Of a stretch of DNA of 64,000 nt, positions 9,692 through 18,793 are shown piece after piece (position 1 is the stretch's first letter; each line of letters begins with the position of its first letter). Under the pieces are notes generated by a model, which worked only from the letters and a program-made list of their open reading frames with translations, searched no databases and had not been told where the DNA came from. Source of the DNA: Dendrocalamus latiflorus (taxonomy: Eukaryota; Streptophyta; Magnoliopsida; Poales; Poaceae); the NCBI GenBank assembly GCA_017311315.1, contig CM029642.1, positions 11,916,596 through 11,980,595 on the forward strand, in the 5' to 3' direction. Made by a program: the position numbers and the translations under genes.

Positions 9692-10968
9692 GTATGCAAG
9701 GTAGTTGCCTAGTTGGTGATGCAGACACAACAACAATATTTGAGTTTTTGGCTTACATGTTGCATTGATCTCCCTATCACATAAAGACCTAATTAATCAT
9801 AAGGTAGGACATAAGTTTGTAATAGAGAAACTAATTGAATCTACAGACTAAGGTACGTCATCTATAGCAAAATGAATATGTGTCTCTAATTTGTTCCTGT
9901 ACTCTCGAAAAACAATGGAAGACATCAAGAACAATCATTGTAGGGGGGAATGTGTGAGAATAATGAAATGATTACAATCGAGAGAGGAGATCCAACAAGA
10001 GGACATCCGACAGATCCAAGGGAGAATAGAAGTAGACATTTCGCATTCCTCTCTCGATTATAATCAATTCATTATTCTCATACACACAAGGTTTACATAG
10101 TGGAGGCTCCTCACCTTACATCAAACCCTAAACAACCAGCTACTCTTGGTGGATACATCTACTTACAAATGGGAAACCCGATAACCTATACACAAACGAG
10201 TTTTTCACTTACACACTTGCACTCTTTTGAAAGCGTGACTTCCATGGCTCAGATAGCTCGATAAGATGCAAAATCCTCCAAAACATGACTTAAACCACTT
10301 AGGCCATCACTGCAGTTTTGCAAACTATCACTCCCACTGGTGTTAGATAAATTTCTTAATTATCACCCACCGGTCTTCACCATGTTTCTCCTCGAAGCAA
10401 CTTCCATACAAAGATGTGTTGCCCAATGACTTATCTCCAAGATAGCATGCCTCCTCCAGAGGATCGTCACCACTTGAAAGGCCTCAAGTCTCATGGCATA
10501 CCACACCACTACATAGTTGTGATGCCCAATTATTTGCTAGCAAGATCGTACACCTCCTCTAAATGGTCGTCACTACTTGAAACACACAAGTCCAATTGGC
10601 ACACCACATGCAAACATTTGCCTCCTCATGATTCTTGTCTTTCTCCTATGCTTCTCCGCTTGAGATGAAGGTCCACCTAGACTTACGTGACACACCATAG
10701 CCTTAGGACACCTTTTGCAGCCGTAGTCTTGCCGTCAACCACAACAATTACCAAGCATAATGCACATCAAAGACCAAGCAACCATTCTGAGCACAAATAA
10801 CATATACTTGACTCTCATTAGGAAACCAACACATGTAATTGTGTATCTTGAATTCCTCGTGCAGCGTGTTCGCCGAACGTGCTCAAGGCAAGTACTTCGC
10901 GGCCGTGACCTATCCGTTTCACATACCACGTGTTTCCATTTTACTTGTCACCTTATCATTAAAGTATA
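9692..10968. other. AT-rich repeat-like DNA without genes
   Basis: No coding sequence was recognised. The only structure is an inverted repeat: the arm at 9951-9991 (GTGTGAGAATAATGA...) matches the reverse complement of 10046-10086, with a 54-bp centre. It may be a small foldback transposon or the LTR edge of a copia element. The rest is unremarkable non-coding sequence. Confidence 0.45.
9951..10086. repeat. Foldback inverted repeat, 41-bp arms
   Basis: The left arm begins TGTGTGAGAATAATGAAATG and the right arm ends CATTATTCTCATACACA, nearly perfect reverse complements. No clear target-site duplication was found, so the class is open. Confidence 0.6.
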
Positions 10969-11145
10969 ATTATCATATCTCTAAAGTTACCTGATTACTA
11001 TCATATCACCAAAGTTACCTGCTTTTATCATATCACTAAGTCACCTGGTTATTATCATATCACTAAAACCTACCTGATTGTTATCATATTATTAATGCTT
11101 GTCTGGTTATCATCGTATTACTAATGCATGTTTGCCTGATTATAA
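10969..11145. repeat. Degenerate tandem repeat, about 30-35 bp unit
   Basis: About five to six diverged copies of TATCATATCACTAAAGTTACCTG occur in a row. They lie at one edge of the LTR-like repeat that ends at 12536. Confidence 0.6.
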
Positions 11146-11214
11146 GACTTCTAATGCGGTATTCATGCCATGACGTTCTAGGTTATCTTAATTCACATGC
11201 CTTTAGATTTATTG

Positions 11215-12536
11215 GGATGCTCAGTTAAAATGTTATATAATTTATGCTTGTAATTAGTCTTAGAATTCATGCTTAAATCCTTAATGGGGGTAGCATATGA
11301 AGATGTTTCAAATTTAGGTTTAAACCACTAGCAATCTTTTAACATTATGGCTGATATGTTTATGTTTCCTGATATCATGATTCTTTATTTGTATGATTTT
11401 ATATGCACCATGAATGACATTTATACACTACATGTTAATTTGACTAATAATCACTCACCACATAATAAAACTTGGATGGTTGTCAACACTTGTGTGAACT
11501 ATGTTATAATACCTCTTTAGAATAATTCTTATATCACAATCATCATATTATCATTCAACATCACCATCGATCAGAATCTAGTGCTTTTCCATTTCAAATC
11601 TTTAGCAAATCCTTCCACTTATCATAGCCTTATATCCGCCATCTTTTAGTTGCCTTAAATTCATATTTCATAACATATCTATGATGTAACAGTTATTTTA
11701 TCACCACGTTATCATTTTACATCGCCCTATCGAGTATTAGGCCCTCTCATTTCCAAACTTAGCAAATCCTTTCACTTCTCCTAATCTTATCTTAGCTTTC
11801 TCTTAGTTCCCTCAAATTCACACCATATAACATGTTAATAATATAATGGTTATCTGGCATAGGATTATCCACATATAGGGGAGATTTCCACCTACTAGGT
11901 AACATACGGGGGGTAGTACACTCTTGTTACTCAGGATATTACACCCTGTCTGCGGTTATACAGTCGAGGACAGCGTTGTTGCTGACTATTCTCGTATAAC
12001 CGGGTATGTGGGGAGTAATCGCCAGCGCCATTGCTATAACTTGCTAAATAACTTTTATCTTTAATGCCACTGTTCTGTGATCTCTATCTCTGATCCGTAT
12101 CAGTGCTTTCGATAACCGAGTTTCATTGCACTTAACCTGTGTCAATTGCTTGCTTGTTTTGTTTGTCCTTTACATATTTTGCTTGCATGACCTGTCCTTT
12201 ACTCACCCTGTTGCGACCGTTGTTGGATACTTGTTGAGATCTCTAAATCTCATACTTGCTCTTTTAATTATCAGGTAAAAGGCTAGTGGAGTGATAGCAT
12301 CATGCATGGGTGGAAGCATTCGAGGTTTCAGCACCGTGGATTGCCACTATTTGTTGTTTTATTTATTCTTTATTTGGTTAGAAGTGGACCGGTCCCATGT
12401 TTCAAATAATTATTTCAGCTTTCGTTGGTTCTTTATTAAAGTATTTTTAAAGTTTTAATTTTCTCATGATTATTATTCTTCACTTTGACGATGACGTTTC
12501 ATAGTAGTATCTCAGATCGGTATGTGGGGTGCTACA
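11215..12536 (-). mobile_element. LTR-like repeat family B, copy 1
   Basis: Read on the minus strand it begins TGTAGCACCCCACATACC at 12536, a TG start of the style seen in LTRs of plant chromoviruses. It is the inverted counterpart of the repeat at 18732-18793 plus 22485-23753. Shared landmarks include AAAGTGAAGAAT, the GGGACCGATCCAC-like box and a CCCATGCATGATGCTATCACTCC-like box. No coding sequence is seen, and the left limit is uncertain (homology fades near 11215; the element may extend to about 10100). Confidence 0.7.
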
Positions 12537-13589
12537 CAATCCTCAATGGGAGTTCTGTGAACCTACTTAATAAGCATCTGCAGCGTGAAGTATCATTCCT
12601 GTGGTTATCCACCTCAACCAAATAAAATCTTCCAAGTATAACCTCTGCGGTTTGTTCTTTTGCTCTTCTTTTTACGACAAACAGTGCTAAAATTCTTTTC
12701 AACAATCTGAAAACACCACATTCCTCCAGTCTGCAAGCAGACTCTTGCAAGGAGCAAAAATATTGCTAGATTTTTTGTCAGAATCTCCTCGTTAATAGGT
12801 ACATCACTGCATTTTTGTCCTAGAAGATAACACGAAAGTTCACCTTGTGTGACAGTTGGCATCAAAATCCTTGGTCATCTTCACAAATTCTTGTCCCAGA
12901 TCAGATTAATTTGCCACTAGAGACCCAAACAATACACAGTAAGACTTTCGTCGCATCAACTAGGTTGCTGAATTCTGGTGTTCAGCTCAATTCGGAGCAG
13001 TGCATTCTGAGATGTTCTCCAGAAACTTAATTCGGTGTATCCATCAACCATTCAGATTCCTACAACAATATACAGAGGAGTGGTGCATTGATCAAACTGA
13101 GTTAAATGAGTGTCTATACAATATTCGACTATTCTTTAGGACAAAAACAGTCAGATTTTGAGCCGTTAGATGGAGATCCAACGCCCTAGATTATTTTTTT
13201 TTTGAGAGGGTTATTTTTTTTGGAGGGGGCTTGTATGAGTGGATCCGTTGGATGGAGATCTAACGCCCCAGATCAATCTGACTGTTTTTGTTCTCAAAAA
13301 TACTCGAATGTTATATAGATATTCCTTAAATTAAATAGGCATATGAGAAAAGAAGGCATATAGACATATTCAGTTTTTCAGTGCTACAGTCAGCAGCTAG
13401 CCAGATTCCCTAGCTTGCATTCTGTGACTCGCACAGAAACAGATGTTGCACAGAAACAGAATGACACTTTTACGAGTTTATCAAACAACTCTCGCCTAAA
13501 TTCATAATTTCAAAAACGCGCGCGGACACCAGAAGATCTCTCTAGACTAACTAGCTAGAAAGTGAGCTGATGCTGACCAGCTCCTTGGA
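12537..13589. repeat. 3' flank block of EXO70 unit 1
   Basis: This block recurs beside the other EXO70 copies at 38628-39149 and 59108-60385. Shared landmarks are TGGGAGTTCTGTGAACCTAC, TTCACCTTGTGTGACAG, AGACCCAAACAATACA and GAGATGTTCTCC. It holds a conserved plus-strand reading frame of 61 codons (12845-13030) with no recognised homology. A MITE at 13108-13325 interrupts it. Duplication of flank plus gene shows that the EXO70 copies arose as segments. Confidence 0.82.
13108..13325. mobile_element. 218-bp MITE, TSD TTAAAT
   Basis: The terminal inverted repeats are about 50 bp (left GAGTGTCTATACAATATTCG; both inner arms carry ACAAAAACAGTCAGAT). TTAAAT flanks both ends (13102-13107 and 13326-13331). 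Copies 2 and 3 of the block have the uninterrupted site GAGTTAAATTAAATAGG-like, or its close variant, at 38890 and 59736, so this is an insertion after duplication. Superfamily unknown. Confidence 0.82.
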
Positions 13590-15323
13590 TTATTTGATTG
13601 GATCCTCCGGCTGCAGCTGCTGCCGTTGCTGTGGCTGTAATTGCATCACCATCCGATGACGACACCGCGATGCACCCCCGCCGGCCGGCCAGCCACCTAC
13701 ATTTCGGGGCCCGCCAAACAGCCTGCCGATCATCGCTTTCACGTCCCCCGGCGTCAGCCCCTCCGCAGCGCCATGCCGTCGATAGAACACCCTGTACGCC
13801 GGCACCACCGCCGCAACCGCTGCCGCTCCCATCGCCTCTGCCAACTCGTCGTCTGCTACCACCCACCTGCCCTGCATCGCCACAGCCTCCATCACCGCCG
13901 CCTCCACGCCCTCGGCCCCACCCACCACCACCTCGCCCCACGCCGCGTGCACGCACGCGTCCACGTGCCGCCGCGCCTTTGCCCTGTGCGCCTCCGTCCA
14001 ACCCTCCCCGAGGATCCCCTCCAGCTTGCTGCTGCCGCGGACTTTCTTGACGACGTAATGCGTGTTGTTCGCCAAGAACAGGGAGCTCAGAGCCGCTTCT
14101 CGATAGCTACCGGCCTTGGCGTCCAGCTTAAGCAGCAGGACGAACACTAGCCAAGCAATCGGATTCGACGACAAGCTCAACGTGGACGACGACGAATCCG
14201 GCGAAGCACTGCCGGTGCTGGTGCTGGAGGTGTCCACCGACTGCACATGCAAGCCTTGGCCTTGTCGGTATATGGCCGCAAGGGCGTCCTCGTAGTCGGC
14301 GAGGACGACGAGGTAGTTCATCACGTAGCGGGTGAGCGGGTGCACAGCGCCGCCGGGAACGGTCACCTTGGACTTCTCCTTCTGGATGGCCGCCTCGTAG
14401 CTGGCCAGGGTGCCGCGCGCCGCCTCGCCGACTTTGCCAAGTGCAGCGGCGGTGCGGGTCGCGATCTCTGACCTGTTCCCGAAGATGGAGACGATCGCCG
14501 GCAGTATCTCGGTGATAGTGTCGTGGACGTCGAGCACGCGGAAGAGCCGCTCCGGTGCTCGGCGCGCTCGTGCCACGGCGGCCTCAGCGACGGCGATGAG
14601 ATCCGCAGCCTGATCGTTGACGATACTCGCGAAGATCGCGTCGCCGACAGCCGCGTGGTCGGCGAAGACACTGGCACAGAGCTCTCTCTCCCCGGAGAAG
14701 ACGGACTTGAACGCGAATCTTGCGGCGGCGAGCCAGGATTGCACCTTGCCGTCCACTTGACCCCAGGTAAGCTTCTGGAAGAGGGCGTGCTGGGAAGGTG
14801 AGAAACCGAGCAGGCGCTGCACCGCGCCGGCCACCGTTGCACGGCGGTGCGACTTGAAGGTGGAAACGCACTCCTTACCGTAGCCTGCGGCCATCATGGC
14901 CCCAGCGACCGTGCGGATATGGCTAGTAGTGCCAACAACGCCAGTGCCTTGGACGTCGTGATCGGCGAAGGCGCCGGTGGCGTTGGCATCAAGGGATGAC
15001 AGGAGGAGCTGGAGCTCGAGCTGAAGCCTCCGCATGGCGGTCTGGAGAAGCTCCTGCGCCTGGACGAGGCCGTCGCCGCGGTCGACGAGGCCGGCGGCGT
15101 CCGATGGGAGGAGGAGCATGGAGCTGTGGAGGTCGGCGGAGGCGCGCAGGAAGTGGGCGGCATCTTCCTTGGGGCCGTCCGGGCGGTCGAGGAAGAGGGA
15201 GCGCGGGGAGGCGTCGGGGTGCCACTTGTCGACCAGGGCGGTGGCCGCGGCGACGCTCTCCTCGAGGACGGCGGCGGAGAGCGTGCGCTGTTGTCTTGGC
15301 GAGGGCTGAGGCCCGCGCGCCAT
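13590..15323 (-). CDS. EXO70 exocyst subunit family protein, copy 1
   Basis: An intronless gene of 577 residues. EXO70 proteins are helical-rod subunits of the exocyst, which tethers secretory vesicles to the plasma membrane; grass genomes hold many divergent members, some tied to immunity. The Exo70 C-terminal domain (PF03081) spans about 160-540, with VHPLTRYVMNYL at 328-339, NNTHYVVKKV at 419-428 and the final LTPGDVKAMIGRLFGG at 523-538. Beyond the fold is a Gln-rich tail (about 560-575). An upstream in-frame Met exists (15407), but the start MARGP/MARRP is shared by all copies and sits about 95 bp after a TATA box, so it was chosen. Linkers 355-385 are Ser/Thr-rich. No stop or frameshift. 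The clade (perhaps EXO70FX) was not tested. Confidence 0.93.
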   Translation of the reverse strand: MARGPQPSPRQQRTLSAAVLEESVAAATALVDKWHPDASPRSLFLDRPDGPKEDAAHFLRASADLHSSMLLLPSDAAGLVDRGDGLVQAQELLQTAMRRLQLELQLLLSSLDANATGAFADHDVQGTGVVGTTSHIRTVAGAMMAAGYGKECVSTFKSHRRATVAGAVQRLLGFSPSQHALFQKLTWGQVDGKVQSWLAAARFAFKSVFSGERELCASVFADHAAVGDAIFASIVNDQAADLIAVAEAAVARARRAPERLFRVLDVHDTITEILPAIVSIFGNRSEIATRTAAALGKVGEAARGTLASYEAAIQKEKSKVTVPGGAVHPLTRYVMNYLVVLADYEDALAAIYRQGQGLHVQSVDTSSTSTGSASPDSSSSTLSLSSNPIAWLVFVLLLKLDAKAGSYREAALSSLFLANNTHYVVKKVRGSSKLEGILGEGWTEAHRAKARRHVDACVHAAWGEVVVGGAEGVEAAVMEAVAMQGRWVVADDELAEAMGAAAVAAVVPAYRVFYRRHGAAEGLTPGDVKAMIGRLFGGPRNVGGWPAGGGASRCRHRMVMQLQPQQRQQLQPEDPIK

Positions 15324-15414
15324 CGGTCGAGCTTGCTTTGCTTCCGAGTTCCGACGGAGATGGAGATGGGGAGCGGAGCACTTCGTGTCGAGTGGCAGGC
15401 AAGGCAACCATCCA

Positions 15415-15430
15415 CATGCATATATATAAG
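15415..15430 (-). promoter_or_regulatory. TATA box of EXO70 copy 1
   Basis: CTTATATATATGCATG on the minus strand, about 95 bp before the start codon. The same box in the same place precedes the other EXO70 copies, including the truncated one (23968-23983). Confidence 0.7.
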
Positions 15431-15480
15431 ATTATGGACGGGAAAACTAAACAAATGTATGTCGTCACACAAGCTGGGGA

Positions 15481-15919
15481 GAATTTTGGACATTATTGGA
15501 CCCATGAACACCCGAATTCCCATTTTTAGCCCCTAAATGAAAAAAATTCTAAATCTGGACCCCTCCCGAGCGCACGTTTCATCTGGAGCCGACACGTGTC
15601 CGGTCGTGCGGTGTGGTACCGCACGACCGCACTGTAGCACGGGCCGTGCGGTACCACACCGCACGACCGCCTCGCCCTCCGCGCCGGCCGTCCGTTTCGA
15701 TTTTTTGAGCGCACGACCGATTTTTTGACCGCACGACTGATTTTTTGAGCGCATGACCGATTTTTTTGACCGCACGACTCGGGTTTTGACAGCACGACCG
15801 GGACACGTGTCGCGCTGTCGTAAACGCGCGGTGAGGAGGGGTCCAAATCTGGAATTTTTTTCATTTGGGGCCAAAAATGGAAATTCGGATGTCCATGGGT
15901 CCAATAGTGTCCAAATTTC
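15481..15919. mobile_element. 439-bp non-autonomous MULE, TSD AGCTGGGGA
   Basis: Ends GAATTTTGGACATTATTGGAC and its near reverse complement give TIRs of about 85 bp. AGCTGGGGA is duplicated exactly at 15472-15480 and 15920-15928, the 9-bp size of Mutator-like elements. EXO70 copy 3 keeps the empty site (CAAGCTGGGGACACG near 62246). The centre carries repeated palindromic GTGCGGT/ACCGCAC boxes. It sits about 50 bp upstream of the TATA box of EXO70 copy 1 and separates the core promoter from its distal part. Confidence 0.93.
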
Positions 15920-15928
15920 AGCTGGGGA

Positions 15929-17300
15929 CACGCACGCACACGCGTGTTTTTTTGCGTGTTTCGCACAAGTAAACACAGTGAAGGCGTGTTTTTTGCGTGT
16001 TTCGCACACCAAGTAAACACACAGTGAAGGATCTTTGGTGAGCCGTTAGTCGTTTTGGACCTTTGAGAGTGTTACCTGGATCATTCCAAGTAAAACTCAG
16101 TGGAAGCTAGCTGCAGATCGGAGCTAGCTGCCTTGGCAGTTACGTTTTCCTTTCTAGAATTTGTCCGCTCTAACGTTTTCCTTTCTAGAATTTGTCCGCT
16201 CTAACGTTTTTCCTTCTAGCTAGCTTGCTAGCTGTTTGTCAGCTCTTACGTTTTTCCTTCTTGAAGGCGTCAGCTCAAACATTGCAAGTCGCAAGTGACC
16301 CATCGTATTTGACAGTCGACGACATCAAACTTCCGCTTTCCTAATTAGCACGGTGTTTCTTTTTTCCTTGCTCCAAGCATGCACGCAAACTACCGATTAT
16401 CGGCTCATTGCTTGCGTCATCCAGGACCCCTCGTTAAAGAAGTCGTTCTTTCCGGCTTGATTGCCCTCTCTGAGCCATCGTTTTTTTAGGTTTCGATGTG
16501 TCTTATCTACAGGTGGCTCATCTTGATTTTTGCTCATTCCTAGCTAGCTGACTAGCTGTTTGCCAGCGCTTACGTTTTCCTTTTCTTGGAGGCGTCAGCT
16601 GTTACGTTGGAAGTCAAACCGGCAAGCAACTAGCAAGTGACCCATCGTATTTGACAGTCGACGCCATCGAACTTTTACTTTCCTAATTAATTAGTGAACT
16701 AGTGGTAGTACCAGGGTAGGTGCGTTGACTATTATTGTGTGCCTTACTCCAAGCACGCATGCAAAGTACTGATTATTTAGTGAGCTATTATTATGTGCAT
16801 GGTACAGTTCAATTCATCTAGTAGCTCTTAATGGATCGGCAATCAACAAACTAGACGGAGGAACTATCAGTTACAATGTAATTTCAATTTGCTATAATAA
16901 AATTTTAATCATAAATTAATTTATTTTAATCCAATCGAGCGACACCTTAATGATCGGCAATCAACGAACTAGACGGAGGAACAAGATATTCAAACTAAAT
17001 GAAACTCACAACAGATGAACAATTGGGAGGGAGCGACAGGCCCCAGGTTATCCCAGAACTCGCCATCGATTTGAGATAGCTATCTCCCCCGGTTGGTTTC
17101 AAACTCACCGCACAGGCTATCACTCACAAATCCAAAATTCCGATATCACAAATTGTGCTAGCGCCTGCAGAAATCGATTTTGGATATGGGGCAGCATTGC
17201 CACTGCAAATCTGACAAATTTAGAAGACAGGGAGAAAGCAAGGCGCTTCCTCCACTCAGCATCACGGATTAACAAGAACCAAAGCACAACACAAATCTCT
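15929..17300. promoter_or_regulatory. Distal promoter region of EXO70 copy 1
   Basis: Homologous to the upstream DNA of the other EXO70 copies (24060-24720, 44400-45240, 62300-62800). A landmark CATCGTATTTGACAGTCGAC occurs twice (16301-16320 and 16644-16663), showing a local tandem duplication of roughly 340 bp. TTGACT (16725-16730) is a W-box-type motif conserved across copies. A 31-bp duplication with TTTCTAGAATTTGTCCGCTC sits at 16150-16207. After about 16860 the homology fades. Confidence 0.6.
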
Positions 17301-17400
17301 CACTGGCTACAAGACGATTATACAAGACGAGACGAGACTAGAGTAGTAGAGCCCCAGATCGAAACACAGCGATCCCCAAATTGAAATTCCGGTGAGCTGC

Positions 17401-17617
17401 TCATAGCCCAAACTGCGCCCTGGTCTGCTTCTTGGGCGACTTGGCGGCCTTCTCGGCCGACTTCTTGGGGGAGCAGCACCGGGTTGATGTTGGCTTGCAC
17501 ACCGCCGCGCGCAATGGTGACCGCGGCCAGAAGCTTCCAAATTGCCAGCAGCACGTGTCGCGAGATGATGCGGTTCTTGTTGCTGTCGCGCGCCGCGTTC
17601 CCGGCCAGCTCGAGGAA
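17401..17617 (-). pseudogene. Histone H2A exon 2 fragment
   Basis: The minus strand reads FLELAGNAARDSNKNRII, then SRHVLLAI, then VTIARGGVQANINPVLLP, the second half of the H2A fold, and ends with the usual Lys-rich tail and QFGL stop in a shifted frame (TGA at 17401-17403). It starts directly after a splice acceptor (CTTGCAG, 17618-17624), at the usual intron position of plant H2A genes, so it is a DNA-level fragment and not a retrocopy. About seven codons including the acidic-patch DEEL are missing after LAI, and one extra C after VLLP shifts the frame. Exon 1 is not seen nearby. It is surely non-functional as H2A. Confidence 0.85.
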
Positions 17618-17624
17618 CTGCAAG

Positions 17625-18236
17625 ATTCGTCGCCTCCGTTTAATAAACGAATTACCCAGAAGAAGAGACGTACGACGCTGCTCCTCCCCCGCTGCTGGTT
17701 CGATTTAGATCTGTCCGATTTGGATTTGGGTTCGCTCGGGAAGAGGAAGAGGACTCACTAGTGCTTGCTCTAAGATCCGTGCTGCCACGTGGCACGAATA
17801 GGGGAAGGAGCTCTAGTTGCCCCAGATGAAAGCCCAACCTGTAGAATTTTGTTTCCTTCTTTACAGGCACGTAGCTGACATACCATTTTGATTTTGTTGG
17901 TCAAAACTTACGTCTGTTTATTTCGGTTTAGTTTATAGCTTCTAGTTTATTTTTTACTATTCATAAGTTTTATTTTTTCTGAACTTTTAGTTTTTTTAGC
18001 TTTTTTGCCCGTTCTTTTTTCCCGTATTCGTTTACGTTGTCCATGATGGGTTAACATATTTTTTTCTATTTTTAAATTTTTAAAATTTAATTATACCAAA
18101 TATGTCACCTTCAGCTACAATGTAATTTCAGCCAACTACAGTGCGATTTTAGTCATAAGCCACTATTTTTCAGCCCAACCGAGCGGGGCATCAATTGTCT
18201 CAAGATCCTTGACATTGGCAAATCAACGGCTGGCTT
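17625..18236. other. Non-coding, H2A intron remnant and AT-rich DNA
   Basis: The first 140 bp may be the intron of the H2A fragment. The rest is AT-rich with MITE-like composition. No gene is seen. Confidence 0.4.
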
Positions 18237-18499
18237 TAGGGGTGGAAAAAAAGCTCGTTAGTGGGGCTCGTTGGCTCGGTTCAAAATTACTTCAATTATA
18301 CTTGTTAATTGGCTAAACATTAAAATGAGTTGATTTCAAATGAATTTGAATTTTGCTCAAGCTCGGCTCGGCTCGGCTCGGCTCGTTAGCTCGTTTCTAA
18401 AAATACTTTTAAATTATACGTAAAATGATATTAAATCAAACTATGTTATTTTTAGAAAAAGCTCGATAAGACGAGGAGTTGGCTCGATATCCACCCCTA
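18237..18499. mobile_element. 263-bp hAT-type MITE, TSD GCTGGCTT
   Basis: Ends TAGGGGTGG and CCACCCCTA are inverted. GCTGGCTT is duplicated exactly at 18229-18236 and 18500-18507, the 8-bp size of hAT elements. The body contains repeated GCTCGGCTCGG and AGCTCG boxes. Confidence 0.9.
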
Positions 18500-18731
18500 G
18501 CTGGCTTAAGTCAATGATTCTTTTTTTTTCAAAAAAGAGGGCATAAGGACTGCCCTTAATTTATTAATAGGAGAAAGCAGAGTCTGGTTATAGAGTATAA
18601 CTCTGAACGGGCTCCCAAGAAAAAAGGGATATTACAGAGAAAGTGACAGCTCTGCTAGGTTCTTGTTTCCACGAGTGCCTAGGTGTCTGCCTCCTCTTTC
18701 ACGTGGACTATGAGTGAATCCGAGGTGGATG
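18500..18731. other. Non-coding spacer
   Basis: Poly-T and a purine-rich stretch, possibly transposon-derived. Nothing certain is seen. Confidence 0.35.
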
Positions 18732-18793
18732 TGTAGCACGCCACATAACCATATAGGATATCACTATGGAACGTTATCGCCAAAGTGAAGAAT
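18732..18793 (+). mobile_element. LTR-like repeat family B, copy 2, first part
   Basis: Begins TGTAGCACGCCACATAACC and matches the reverse complement of 12536 downwards as far as AAAGTGAAGAAT, where a solo LTR is inserted. It resumes at 22485. Confidence 0.8.

Noticed and set aside
10414..10969. Short frames in the 9.7-12.5 kb repeat region
   Set aside because: Under 85 codons, no domain, within family B-like or unclassified repeats.
13598..14150. Pro/His-rich plus-strand frames antisense to EXO70 copy 1 (also 42501-43311 and 60367-61255)
   Set aside because: They mirror the GC-rich EXO70 coding strand, have repetitive composition, and appear identically in every copy only because the sense gene is conserved.
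15321..15407. Upstream Met of EXO70 copy 1 (and of copies 2 and 3) as the true start
   Set aside because: The upstream residues are not conserved between copies and the codon lies only a few bases from the TATA box, before any likely transcription start.
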